This document shows, in pieces, positions 43,568 through 55,374 of a DNA stretch of 64,000 nt. The stretch's first letter is position 1; each line of letters starts with the position of its first letter. The notes beneath the pieces are model-generated. The model saw only the letters and a program-made list of their open reading frames with translations. It was not told the DNA's origin and ran no database searches. The position numbers were made by a program, and so were the translations under genes. Source of the stretch: Sebastes aleutianus (lineage: Eukaryota > Chordata > Actinopteri > Perciformes > Sebastidae); contig CAKAKS010000060.1 in assembly GCA_916700875.1 (NCBI GenBank), positions 32,260,804 to 32,324,803 on the forward strand. The letters are read 5' to 3'.

Positions 43568-46060
43568 TCTACCTGCATGTGAATCACGCATGCATCTGCT
43601 GTGCCACTGCGCTCCTCCAGCTTTTCCATTTGCTAGACAGAAATGTGCGTGTGCGTGCGCGCGCGTGTGTGTGTGTGTGTGCACCAGGTTCATCTCCAAG
43701 CCAACCTCCTCGTGGTTCAGTGTGAGCAACGAGTGATGCATGTTAAGATGTTTACTATGGAAAAAAAAAATACACTCCCATCCATCCAACCTCCACAGTC
43801 TTCTGATCTGAGAGCATTCCTTTACGTGACTTGAATGGCTCTGGTATCCCACGCACACGACGCACCACCAGTGCAAAGAGGAGAGAGAGGAAGACTGTTT
43901 TGTTCTCTCTCTTCAAAACCAAGGTCGAGAGAGACGAGTGGAGAAAGATGGGACGGCTGAGGGGGTCAAACATGAGCTGAATTTCCCTCTTTTATCTCTG
44001 CCAATAAAACGTCTTCCCCACAGCTCCACACTTCATTCATCTGCTCTTTTACAGCGTCCACAGAAACTTGCACAACCAGATTGCTTCATTATGAACAACA
44101 CAGTGTTGTTATGATGTTATTGTCCACGGGGAACGCTGACCAGGGAGAATTTAAAATCTACCTGCATTCTTCATCATCCTCTAATGCTATGGGATGTCCC
44201 GCCATATATTATTATTTGTGCTTTCCTGCCGTGCGCCATCCAATTCCCCCCCTGCCCATCTAACATATACGCATACACAAACACACACACACACCTGGCT
44301 CAATTAGTCCTGCCTTCATCCTGTGGGAAATCAGTATATAAATAAATTACTCCGGCCCTTAATAACAATAATTGATGTGTCAGTGCAATAAGATGTGAGG
44401 TTAACAGTGTGCAGATGCAGACGGGCTGTAGCCTCCTGCTCCTGAGCTCCTTGTGGGCAGGAGAGCCCCAGCTGGTCACGGTTGGCTTACCACAGCAAGC
44501 CCCTTCTCCACACCGAGGCAGCGAGCAGACGGGCAGCCCTGCAGGACGCACACAGCACACAACCACACAAACCAATCCTGCAACCATACTGAGTCTCATT
44601 TCAGCCCTCAGACCCCTGAATTTGTAACCTGCGGGTTTGTTGTTTTTTTGCGATGTGAAAGTGAGACCAATCATGTAAGCCGCAGTTGAGGAATGATTGG
44701 ATATTGATGTGTAGTTGTGCACATTGCAGCACATGTGAATCAGATTCATCTCAGGGAGAGGGATCCCGCCTGCTGCTCTGGGTTGCCATGGGTCCACAAC
44801 ACATCCGTCTTTAAAGGTAGAACGCATGCATTATAAAGGAAGAACATGACTGTTAAAAGGGCATCGTCCGCCGCTTGATAAATCATGCAGCGATGAAATA
44901 ATCCTTCGCATCTGTGCCTCTAAAAAAAGTCAGGCCAGTGTGGTCGCTTAAATGCCTCGCCACCGTTGTTTGGCAGATTGATGAGTTATTATCGCTTAAT
45001 GACGAATAAGACAAATTCCCCTGAATGACTGTAAGGTATTTTATGAACCTGAAGCTATTTCTTCCTCTTGACAGTGATTATCTCTCATTTAGCCACTTCA
45101 CATTATGCACAACAAATCTTACGAGCGTTTTATCTTTCATACCTTCAGAAAACGGATAGTAAAATGTGTGTTCAGACCTGTACAATGGCATGCCAACCAG
45201 GTTGAAAAAGGCCTTTTTCTTTGCTGCAAAACACAATTAGGCTATTCAAAGGTTTCCTACTGGCTTGGCGTGCGAATGTACAAACCACTCCATGGGTGCG
45301 ATGGCCAGCTCCTGGCGTGCCGTCATGCCTGTCCCTTCCACATTTATTCCCCCTTTTCTTTCGTTGAGAACCGTAACTCTAGAGAAAGGTGGACGTCCAA
45401 GCGCCCGCTCACACGTACAGTCAAATATCTATGTATTTCTGGCACACAAGCTGTCTGCAATTAATCAAAACCTGTTTCATCTAGGAGACCAGACACTGTG
45501 TGAGGCTTATGAAACATTAAGACAGCGAGTGTATCCACACACACCTCCACACGAAATTAAACAATTTAGCCTGCGCTCAAAGGATTTCTGTTGTGACAGA
45601 AACCTGCAAGATCGGATAATGAGAATAATGCCGTCATTGATTCAGTGAAGAGTGAAGATGACAAGAGAAATTGCTTCCGCTTACAGGGCTACATATGTCT
45701 CCGCAGAGGACGTTTAAGGTTAAATATCAAAGATATTTCTATATTTAGATGTTTAAGAAACATATTTCTGCCTTACAGATGTCCATTATTGCAGTTATTG
45801 CAGGAAATCCCACCTTCACACTGTACTTGCATATCACCAATGCTCAAACCGTCCAACAGATGGGTCTTCCCACCAACATGCACCGCTGTGATGGAGGTTC
45901 TGGTGAGAGGAAGTGTACAAGGCAGGGACACAGGTGAAAACAGGTGGGGTCGCGTTGTAGCCCGCCATCCTTCTTGTTTCTGCAACATATGGGGGCCAAG
46001 TGGGGTCAATGCGCATTGCACATGTTAGCACGTAGCCACCCTCTTTTGTCCCTGCCGCCT
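43568..46060 (+). other. Intron-like sequence
   Basis: It contains a compound GT/GC run at 43644-43681 and a short AC run at 44279-44294. The 175-codon minus frame at 44300-44827 and + frames at 45105-45648 have no recognisable domain. No acceptor-bounded exon can be supported. Confidence 0.4.
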
Positions 46061-46071
46061 CACACACACAT

Positions 46072-46109
<38 letters not shown>
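46061..46109. repeat. (CA)n microsatellite
   Basis: About 22 CA units with one TA and one AA interruption near the start. Confidence 0.97.
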
Positions 46110-46111
<2 letters not shown>

Positions 46112-46288
46112 GACTGGATCACCAGTCTTGGCTTGGAGATGAAGAGAAGGGAGATGCCAGCATCAACAGATGCCTTGCGCTCCTATTCTGGAGGGGACTC
46201 TGCTTTTTCTCCCTCCCTTTGAAATCTGTGGTTTCTGTGTGCTGTTGTTCTCTATGTTTGGCTTAGAAATGCTCTGCCATTTTGGCAG

Positions 46289-46535
46289 GTTTTATTTATC
46301 TGCAAGTGTTGGAGTGAGAGGGCCTGGATTTGGTCTCAAGAGCCTGGGGGACAAGGGTTGGAGGTTTAACCAGCCTGGAGTGGGTCTGCGGTCTGAATGT
46401 TTCTCCCTTGGGTTTCACGTTGTTTCTATTTCTCTTGCTGCTCTGCGGTGGCCTGTGGTGCTGTGCATCCAACACCTTCTACTGAATCTATTCCTTTCAC
46501 ATAGTGGATCCAAGATAGTACCTTAAGAAAATCTA
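46289..46535. repeat. 245-bp direct repeat, copy 1
   Basis: It runs from GTTTTATTTATCTGCAAGTG to CTTAAGAAAATCTA. The second copy at 46991-47232 differs by three substitutions and lacks five bases (CACAT) near the end. The open frame inside both copies is shared but has no known domain. Confidence 0.95.
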
Positions 46536-46990
46536 CACTGTAAAAAAAAAACCAGAAATGTCCGGCAGCAGGGGTGCTGGAAAATATCTGTTGAAAAACA
46601 GGAAAGTACTGTCAGATAATGTACATAAAAAACAGTAAAAAAAAAACCAAAACATTAATTATCTTTACCATAATAAGCCTTTATTACTGTGATTATACAA
46701 GAAATATTTTACTTTTTACATATATATATTTAGAATACAGTCATACACCTCGAAAAAGAAAAGCTTAAGTACAGATAATTACTATTGTCATTACAAAAAG
46801 TACCATAAATCTAAGACCATTTACATATAAAACACAAAATAAACATGCAATTAAACATTGCAAAAGACCAAATATACATTAACTCTCAGAAGTTTTGCAA
46901 AAAAAATCTGTATTTTTACAAGAAATATGTTTTATAATTCCATGAAATCCTTTTTCTTCTAACCTAAAATATATTAATAGTTAGAATAGA
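46536..46990. other. AT-rich segment between the two 245-bp repeats
   Basis: It begins CACTGTAAAAAAAAAACCAG and contains ACAGTAAAAAAAAAACC, a TATATATA run and long A/T stretches. The opening CACTGTAAAAAA is a common start of AT-rich fish repeats. I see no primer-binding-site or polypurine tract next to the repeats. Confidence 0.6.
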
Positions 46991-47232
46991 GTTTTATTTA
47001 TCTGCAAGTGTTGAAGTGAGAGGGCCTGGGTTTGGTCTCAAGAGCCTGGGGGACAAGGGTTGGAGGTTTAACCAGCCTGGAGTGGGTCTGCGGTCTGAAT
47101 GTTTCTCCCTTGGGTTTCACGTTGTTTCTATTTCTCTTGCTGCTCTGCGGTGGCCTGTGGTGCTGTGCATCCAACACCTTCCACTGAATCTATTCCTTTA
47201 GTGGATCCAAGATAGTACCTTAAGAAAATCTA
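46991..47232. repeat. 245-bp direct repeat, copy 2
   Basis: Near-identical direct copy of 46289-46535 starting 702 bases further on, with five bases missing and three substitutions. Confidence 0.95.
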
Positions 47233-47940
47233 GCTGTGTTTTGACCTAGGACTGGCAGAGGCAGGTGCTGTGATGAAAAACGAATAGCTGCTGCATGGAA
47301 ACGTCACTTTAATTAATGGTTAATCATTGATAATCAAAATTAAAACTCCTCGTCACCCTGATAACGGTAATGGCCGAATAAAGCGATGGATTACTGAGGA
47401 AGAGTTGTGAGACGGGTTTTAAATTTGATTTATGTTTGATATATTCTAGTGTCGTTGGGTGTAGCTAAGTAAAGAAGTGCTGCAACGGTAATCTAATCTT
47501 TAGATTTTCTAATTTCAAAGCAGCAGAAACATTTAGAAAATGTAGTTAATGAAAAGAGTCAAATACCAAGATTTAGTAGAATCACTTCTCTTATCTGACT
47601 TGAATTACTACTCAGCTTAATATAGAGGGGAAACAGCTGTTGTATGACTTTAGCCTTCTGATTACAATGCAAAGAATCATGTCAAACCTAACGGCCACAG
47701 ACAGTATTGTCACTGGATTTCAAGGTGTTAAGGTCCCACATCAAGGCCTGTGAAATACAACCAGTTCAGTTCTGGGAAATTTGGCTTGCAGCATCGTCAA
47801 AACCAACGTACAGGTATCTTCATTCAACGGTTTGAAGCCTATATCTTACGATATGTTATTTCTCATTCTTTGTGCTTTCTCCTACAAATTTCCAGCAACA
47901 CGAGCGATCAGTGTGCTTGTGCAAGCCCCTGCATTGCAGA
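47233..47940. other. Intron-like unassigned stretch
   Basis: No gene or repeat recognised. Confidence 0.35.
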
Positions 47941-48830
47941 ACCTGTTGTTTCGGCAACAAAACTACTTGGTTAGGTTCAGGAAAAGATTGTGGTCTGGGT
48001 TAAAATAAGGATATATTTACGTAAAATATCTGCGCTTATTAAGTACCTACTAGGTGGCATTAGTTAAAGTGGCAGTAGGCAGTATATTTTTGGCATCATT
48101 GGGCAAAAATTCATTAAAACCTTTCACCATATTGTAATTCAAGTGTTCTGAGAGAAAACTAGACTTCTGCTCCTCCTCATGGCTCTGTTTTCAGGCTTTA
48201 GAAAATCTACTTTGGCCAGTCATTTCATTGAGAGAGCGTTCCTATTGGCTGTGCTCCGTGCACTACAAGATGATTCTGAGAACATTTGAGGAGAGAAATA
48301 AACATTACAGTTACATAATATTGATTCATATTTGATCAGTGCTGCCTAGTTTGACCGTTTGGTCGGAGTTCGCGAGTGATTGACAGCCGGCTCTCATAGA
48401 CGGCAGCTGGACAGCAGACCTCAGATCAGCTCTGACTGCTTGTTTTCCTCCGGTCTGTGACATTTTACAGATGACATTAGGAGCATCGGAGGACACAGAG
48501 ACACATGATTTTTTTCAGGTTACCTGTTTCATGTATATGTCACGATATAGCGACCGTTTTATAAAAATAACTTTTTTTAATCATATTGGCTCAAATCTCG
48601 CCTACTTCAGCTTTAAGTACGTAAGTTAAGCAACAAAAGTAAGTTAAAATAAGGCAGCGTTGACTTTTGGTTTCACACAACACACGAACAGCACTCTCCT
48701 GGGTGAAAGTCCTGTGTTTGTTTGACCAGTCCGTCCACTCCGACATCCTCCTTACGCGGACTTTGTCGCTCTTTATACTACGTCACCTGAACTCCTTAGC
48801 GGCAGCCCTGCATGTGCTGGCTCACGATGA
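47941..48830 (+). mobile_element. Family H element interrupted by a family A element
   Basis: The left part at 47965-48063 (TGGTTAGGTTCAGGAAAAGA, TGGTCTGGGTTAAAATAAGG) and the right part from 48617 (GTACGTAAGTTAAGCAACAA, GGGTGAAAGTCCTGTGTTTG, CTCTTTATACTACGTCACC) rejoin into a family H copy when 48064-48616 is removed. The junction matches the uninterrupted copy near 37480-37500 (CCGTTAGCAAAGTACGTAAC). Confidence 0.7.
48064..48616 (+). mobile_element. Family A TTAA element, full ends, nested in family H
   Basis: It begins TTAAAGTGGCAGTAGGCAG and ends CGCCTACTTCAGCTTTAA, inverted ends with TTAA on both sides. The interior follows the 9335-9968 copy but lacks the CTAGCCCGTGACGGGAG and GCTGGTGGGCGGTGC parts. 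It is non-coding. Confidence 0.88.
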
Positions 48831-49283
48831 TGTGGGTTGTGTACAGATTACAGTGCATTACTGTTCATATAAGTACAAACAGAATGAGAATGAGAACAGC
48901 CTGCCAAAAGAGACACACAAGAGCAGAGTTACCCATCAGTAAAACAGATACAAAAAGAAACAGTACTGGAAGTAAAGATACATTTGTAAAACTGAGTTTC
49001 TCCAAAAAATATCACTCAAAAGCACCACTTTAAATATTGTGTTTACCAGAGATGAGCTCATATGTTTCTTGGAAATAAATCATTCAGCATGAAAACAGCA
49101 TAAAAACTACTAATCGTCTAAAGAAGTCTAAGTCGAGAAAGAACAAAACGACCGATTAGTCGACTCATCGACTAGGGGAGGGCAGCCCTATACATTTGTG
49201 AAAATAAATAAAAAAACGGTAAGACCAGTAAGTAAGAACAAATAGGACAAAAAGAAAACTTTGGCAACTACAAAGGTTGTAAA
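48831..49283. other. Intron-like unassigned stretch
   Basis: No gene recognised. A CTAAGTCGAGAAAGAACAAAAC segment near 49125-49190 with GGGCAGCCCTA may be the end of a degraded hAT-like copy. Confidence 0.35.
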
Positions 49284-49682
49284 TTAAAGGGAATGTATGT
49301 AAGTTTTTACACGTATAAACATTTTTTTATCATTTTGTATTGCCTAAAAAATTAGACCTTCCGTGACTTTCTGTGTTTCCTCTATCAGCCTGTAGACTGC
49401 TTTTAATGTGAAGAACCAGGGCCCGTTTTTTTTCTGGGAAAATCCAACAGATGTGACATCATGCACGCTCACAAGTGCCTTTATTTCAACTCTGCTACGG
49501 GGCTAACAATGTGCAGCCATAGCTAACGTTAGGTTAGAAATGGTGTCCGCTAAATGCTAAACGACCAGCCCCCACCACAACTCAGACTCCAACACGAACT
49601 CCACCCTGACTGTCGTTGACTTAACGGCCACAGGTGTCACTGTTAACAAGCAATTTCTGATTCTTACATAGAGTCCCTTTAA
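49284..49682. mobile_element. Family B TTAA element, copy 2
   Basis: The ends TTAAAGGGAATGTATGTAAG and CTTACATAGAGTCCCTTTAA are 20-base inverted repeats with two mismatches, again with TTAA outermost. The right-hand 70 bases (GTTGACTTAACGGCCACAGG, TGTTAACAAGCAATTTCTGA) match the copy at 16917-17473 closely while the rest differs. Confidence 0.9.
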
Positions 49683-50564
49683 GTGAGCTTTAAAAACAAA
49701 TATTGTAATCTATTGCGTCTGGCTCTGGGGAGTCTGTTCCTCTGCCCTAAAGGAAGCAGCTCAAACTTGAAGTGGTGTCAGGTATCAGCGGCAATACTAA
49801 AAGACCAGAACCGAGAGGATTGTCGAGTTGTATTCATTATCATGCCCCCCCCCACTTCTTGGGTTTTGCAGCATTTCCAATTACAGGCCAGACAGAGATG
49901 AATAACCCCTGAGCCGGTGACCCCGCGACCTGCCAGGCTGAAGCCGAACTCTGCATCTCGTAGTGTTAGCAGCTATCTGGCCAGAGCGGTGACTGAGAGG
50001 TCACAGGTTCAAATCCTTTGAGGATGGTTAGCCACGGTGTTGCCGCGAACGATAGGCGGGCGCGGCAACACCTCACTGCCCTTGAGATTTCTCCTGTCGG
50101 CTTTGATAAACACTTCACTGGGCCTCTCATATTGGTTCGGGGGGCTGGCAATTACACATAGCGTCAGTGTCATAAATAATGATTACAGCAGGGCTTGTTT
50201 GCAATTATAATCACAGTTATAATATATGGAGTTCAGTGTAATGGAAAGGAACTAGGACAGCTCTCAGCTCGGGACAGGTAGTTATACTGGGTTTAATTAC
50301 TGTAGTAATTTGCTGCGTTACAACCTTGCCGCCGCGTACTCCCAGCGTCCCAGTCCCAGCGTCCCAGTCCCAGCTCAAAGACCTGCGTCGACTCGGTCTG
50401 GGTGTGAATATGAACACTGACTGTGGCTTCTCGCTGTAACAAATGAAAAAAAAGGCTATGTTTTATTTAGTGCAGGGGAAGGATCATTCAAGAGGGAGCA
50501 GAGTGGCTGTAGAAGCAGGAATAAGTGGTGGCTCGTGTACTCGCATCAACCACCGCCCACGCAG

Positions 50565-50565
<1 letters not shown>
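49683..50565. other. Intron-like unassigned stretch
   Basis: A short tandem CCCAGCGTCCCAGTCCCAG lies at about 50340-50372. No exon can be supported. Confidence 0.35.

Positions 50566-50597
<32 letters not shown>
50566..50597. repeat. (CA)n microsatellite
   Basis: Sixteen CA units. Confidence 0.97.
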
Positions 50598-50600
<3 letters not shown>

Positions 50601-51322
50601 TCTCACACAGAGAAATAAACGTATGCATGCATACACTGTGGAATAGCACTTTTGGGCCACTGGGAAGATGAATTTCAACAATTCCCCCTCTAAAGGTGTG
50701 AGAGGTAAATCAATGGAAAGCCAATGGAGCCCAGCCACGAGGGAGACGGGGGGGGGACATCTTTATTTATATATATACACACATCAGCGTGGATATTAAT
50801 AACTCTCATTGATCTCTTTTCAATAGCGTTCATATAGAGAAAATCGAATAACTCCCAGCATAGTGCAAATTGCTTCCCTTTGGTTTTCAAGGCTTCAGTC
50901 CACACTGCAGATTGAGCTATCTGCAGGGAAAAAGAGAGAGGGAGAGAAAGAGATGTTTTCTTGTTTGGTGATGTGCAGATGTTACACATTTAAGGGGAAT
51001 GAATACTGTTAGAGGGGAGAGAGAGCGCTGTGTGATTTTTTTCCCCTCTATTCCTCTTCCTTCTAGTCTTTTTTGTGCCAGGGAGTTAGCATCATTGGAA
51101 ACACAATTCAGATTAGTGCAGGCGGCTTGTCCTAGGGGAGCCGGGAGGGACGAGGGTCCCGCTTCTCTCCCTGTCCTCATTACCAAAAGACAAGGAGCTC
51201 GCCGGCAAATCAATGGAAAAGGCTTAGGCACTAATGCAGGCCATGCCTGGTGATGGGACTTAGCTTTTTGTGTGTTTTTGCGTCTCAGTGTGTGCATGTG
51301 TTTATGTGTGTGATCCCTCCCA
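50598..51322. other. Intron-like unassigned stretch
   Basis: No gene or repeat recognised. Confidence 0.35.
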
Positions 51323-51342
51323 TGTGTGTGTGTGTGTGTGTG
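51323..51342. repeat. Short (TG)n microsatellite
   Basis: Ten TG units. Confidence 0.9.
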
Positions 51343-52065
51343 GAAGTTTAATCATTTTGTGCTACAACAGAAGGCTGGAGAAAAACATTAGTTTCAAACG
51401 ACTGCTGAATTGCTCGCCGTTGGAGTAACCTCAAAACTCCCGGTTAACTGCTCTGATATTTACCACGGGGACATACGAAGGCACGGAAGCCCTTAAATTA
51501 CGCAGCGATAACATCAGATTCATCAGTGAATCCATTTAGTCCGGCACTAACGCTGTTACCATTGAAATCCTAATTGCTCAGGGCATTGTTGCCATGACTA
51601 CTACTACTTCAATAGCCTGCGGTTGTGTACAACTTCCTTTACGCTGAAAAAAAAGAGAGAGCAGCACCTTGGTGTTCCCTGTAAACAACCCCCTGCAGCG
51701 GATGCCGGCATCAAAATATGCCAAACAATCCACCTGTCTCACGGCTCAATCTGTGCCGCATCTGCTCTCGGCGTAGCCGACGCTGCTGTTGTTCTCACAT
51801 TTGCCTTCATTCCGTCCTCGCGCCTCTTGTTTTGTTTACACAGGTAAAACTACCCGGCGCAACAAATGCTAAATAATGGTTTCATGTTGTGGATGCTCAG
51901 CCCCTCCGCCGCTTCTGACATCTCATGGCGCTGGAGGTGTTGCTGGGTCTGTGCAAAGGGGAAGGCAGGGCAGGGAGGAAGAGAGGGAAATAAATAAAAC
52001 TGTGGAAAACAGATCAATAAATATTTCAGCAGCTGCTCCCTTCACAGACTTCTCCTGAAGCCATA
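51343..52065. other. Intron-like unassigned stretch
   Basis: No gene recognised. Confidence 0.35.
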
Positions 52066-52830
52066 AGAGGTGGAGAGAGAGAGAGAGAGATAGAGAGAGG
52101 GAGGGATGGATGAATTGCAAGAAAGGGAGAGAGAGAACAGGGGTAATTGTGTTCCAGACTCTCATTCACAGTGGGCGAGAGAGATGGAGGGTGAAAGAGA
52201 GAGGCAGAGAATGAGGATAATTGTGTCCCAGGCTTTAATAGACAGAGAGAGAAGGCTTGAGTGAGGGGTGGAGAAGCGACACAGGGTGTGCTAACGAGCA
52301 CCACATACAAACATTGTCTCCGATGGGAACAAAAAGAGGCATGCGAGAGGCTGGGTCCCTGGACTTTGGCACTACATAATAGTGACTGTAAGAATCTCTC
52401 TCTTCTTTCACATAATTCTAATTCCTGTCAGGAGTTAGCGACAGACCGTGTGGGTGTGTAGTTTGTGCAGCGAGCAGTTCTAAATGATAATGAGCCGGTC
52501 AGCAGCTGAGACGGCTAACGTGTTGCTGCTGCAGGCGTGGCCGGTGTCAACGCCGCCGTGCTCCAATCATTAGCAGATATGCTCTCGCCACTGCCGTGAA
52601 ATTTGCACACACACAAGACGCACTTTACATGCAGCGGGGTATGTATGTTTAATGCAGGGTGTGAGAAGCAGCGGGAGGGAAAAGACAGAGAGAGCTTATG
52701 AGGGTGGACAGGCTGGAGAGATGGAGGAGTTATGAAAAAATGATTGAAGGAGGGCTGCTGGGAGGAAGCGAGGGAAGAGAGACAGATGGTGTGAGGGAGG
52801 AAGAGGAGGAGGGATTCAAAGACCCGCAAC
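52066..52830. repeat. Purine-rich low-complexity region
   Basis: The + strand is rich in GAGAGA, GGGAGGGA and GGAAGAGGAGGAGGG words, densest at 52070-52260 and 52660-52815. This produces the minus-strand Ser/Leu/Pro-rich frames, including the 221-codon frame at 52515-53180, the longest frame in the window. Confidence 0.7.
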
Positions 52831-54828
52831 AGGCAGTGATCAAGATGGATTGATTTTGCAGGCAGATGATTAGGTGGAATAAAAAACATGGCAGGTTTAT
52901 CCTGCCAATGAAAACTGTGTTTGGGTGATATTGCTGTGAGTGGGAGTCGTGAAATTGTTTCAGGGTCACTTGTTGTGTGATATTGCGGCATTAAGGAGCT
53001 GGTGCTAATGTGATATGCCACTGGTTCGGGAGTCATTCCAGCGAGGCAGCACACCTCTAATAAGACGCTCATGCAGTGCGCCCACATCATAATGAGTGGT
53101 TTGGAGCTTGTCAAGAATCCACAGGTTACATAGAACATTATATTTAGACACTCTTTAAAATTGCCAGCAACACACAGCAATCAAATACTAACATTACATG
53201 TTTTGGTTGCTCTTTGGAAAGCTCCATAATTAGGAAAACAAACCGTGCCGATGCCCAGTGGTATTCGGCGCTTGGCGTCGTCTTCGCCCTCCACTCGGAG
53301 CTTATGCTGCGATTTAGAGATATGCCACACATGTCCCATCGTTTAAGGCCGGTGCGCGGCTCCAGCTCCGGCTGTGAAGGTGCCGGTGGGATTTTCTTGT
53401 AATAAAGTGTCCATATTAGTGCGACATCCTGACAGTAAGACTCAGTTAGGCAGAATTTCACCAAGGATTTGGCTGTGACAGCCCATAAATGGACTTAGAG
53501 GAAATGTTCCACAGTGTCTTTGATTCCCTTCACCGTGTCCTTTGGGTATCAGGTGTTAAACATTGCCGCGCACATTTTGAAGCGAAAGATCACAGGGATA
53601 TTTTTTGAACAAAATATCATATTAGTGATATTGTTGTGCTAATGTGGTAATTGGGATGTTAGGTGCGATTTCATCAAACATTTGTGCTGCAATAGGCCAT
53701 TAATTGGGTTTGGGAGAAGACGCTGCTGTGTTATTGTGTTATGATATTTCACTAATTAGATGTGGGGTTGGATAACGCTAAAAGCCTGTGCTGCTCTTCC
53801 CAGTTCCGTAATGCAGTGAGTGAAATTCCATTAGCGCTTGGACCTGCATGGGGGCGGTTGTGAGCACAATATTCCACGCAGACATTATTTAAGACATCTC
53901 AAGGATGTGGTGTGCTTTTGAATTGTGTTTCAATCACATTGCGTCCCTTTATTCATCAAGGGACGTGGGTGCTAGTCTAATATGTTGTGTAATAACATTC
54001 ATAAGGGGCCAGTGTGATTTACAAAATCCACTCAAAAATCTCTTTCTATAGACATCTCAAGGCCGTTCTAGGCTGTAGTTCACTTTAATTATGTGTTTTT
54101 CTTTCCTCTAGTGTTAGAGCAGCACTGAATATGACGGAATTTGGCCAAATCCGACTCATTAAAATGCACAATATCATTCCAGAGATTCAAATTTCCAATT
54201 AAAATTCCTCATCACTCTGTCCTTGTTGAGCTGCTGTTTGCTCCTACTGTAGCCGCAGCAGTTATTCCAACACTATAGTGCATGTAAATGTGTCAATAAA
54301 CCAGATATTCACAAAGTGTTCTGGGTTATGTTTGATATACTGATCAAATATAGTGCTGGAAGTGCCCAAAGGGCTCAGCAACATAAAAACAAACACATTC
54401 TAGAAAATTTCCATTCAGAAATGACTCTGTGAAAATCATTTTGTCACAGCAGCAAAACATCACACTCTCTCCCCATCAAGGAGGCACCGACTGTATCGAT
54501 GTGACCTTTATCTGGCCAGCAGACCTCCAATTCCATTAAGAAATAATGAAGGTGTCAGAAAAGGGCAATTAGCTGCTTAATGTTGGGCAACAGTACTCTA
54601 ATACAACACAGAACAACACATATAACATAGTTCTGCTGACAAGTCAATATCTATACCTGACAGCAATGGCTGTACTTTGAAACACAGCGAGAGTTATTGG
54701 AGTTGTTGACATTATAGAAATGAATTTGTTGATTTATGCTCAGCTGAACCTGTTTCACTATACCCCTTTAAAAACAAACCTGTTATGCATTTCTGCTGCG
54801 ATCGACTGGATGAAAAAAATATATATAT
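52831..54828. other. Long repeat-free intron-like region, possible conserved non-coding DNA
   Basis: No repeat or simple sequence is visible from about 52830 to 54820. It is rich in homeodomain-type TAATTA/CATTAA words, e.g. CCATTAATTGGG and CACTAATTAGATG near 53700-53760. No exon with acceptor and open frame in phase 1 is convincing. Such stretches in large first introns of developmental genes often hold enhancers; only cross-species alignment can show this. Confidence 0.35.
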
Positions 54829-55374
54829 ACACTCACCGGCCACTTTATTAGGTACACCTTGCTAGTACCGGGTGGTCTTCTGCTGCTGTAGCCCATCTGC
54901 TTCAAGGTTGGACGTGTTGTGCGTTCAGAGATGGTATTCTGCATACCTTGGTTGTAACGAGTGGTTATTTGAGTTACTGTTGCCTTTCTATCATCTCGAA
55001 CCACTCTGCCCATTCTCCTCTGACCTCTGACATCAACAAGGCATTTCCGTCCACACAACTGGCGCTCACTGGATATGTTCTCTTGTTCAGACCATTCTCT
55101 GTAAACCCTAGAGATGGTTGTGCGTGAAAATCCCAGTAGATCAGCAGTTTTTGAAATACTCAGACCAGCCCGTCTGGCACCAACAACCATGCCACGTTCA
55201 AAGTCACTTAAATCCCCTTTCTTCCCCATTCTGATGCTCGGTTTGAACTTCAGCAAGTCGTCTTCACCACGTCTAGATGCCTAAATGCATTGAGTTGCTG
55301 CCATGTGATTGGATGATTAGCTATCTGTGTTAACAAGCAATTGAACAGGTGTGCCTAATAAAGTGGCCGGTGAG
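54829..55374 (-). mobile_element. Tc1-like element with transposase N-terminal remnant, catalytic half deleted
   Basis: The ends CACTCACCGGCCACTTTATT (from 54829) and AATAAAGTGGCCGGTGAGTG (to 55374) are perfect inverted repeats extending through TAGGTACACC/GGTGTGCCTA with one mismatch. TA precedes the left end; the right flank is TG, so one target copy may have mutated. The minus frame (54783-55256) reads MGKKGDLSDFERGMVVGARR, then SISKTADLLGFSRTTISRVY, a Tc1-type DNA-binding helix-turn-helix. It continues to LKQMGYSSRRPP and then jumps straight into the terminal repeat. The whole catalytic DDE domain is missing, so it is non-autonomous. A smaller relative is at 23825-23934. Confidence 0.93.

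Noticed and set aside
44300..44827. 175-codon minus-strand frame
   Set aside because: No domain, no family resemblance, and located in the putative intron on the opposite strand without promoter features.
46170..47201. Shared open frame in the two 245-bp repeats as a duplicated gene
   Set aside because: The frame is shared only because the DNA is nearly identical; it has no start context and no recognised domain.
52515..53180. 221-codon minus-strand frame, the longest in the window
   Set aside because: Much of it is opposite a purine-rich region, with no recognisable domain, start context or splice signals.
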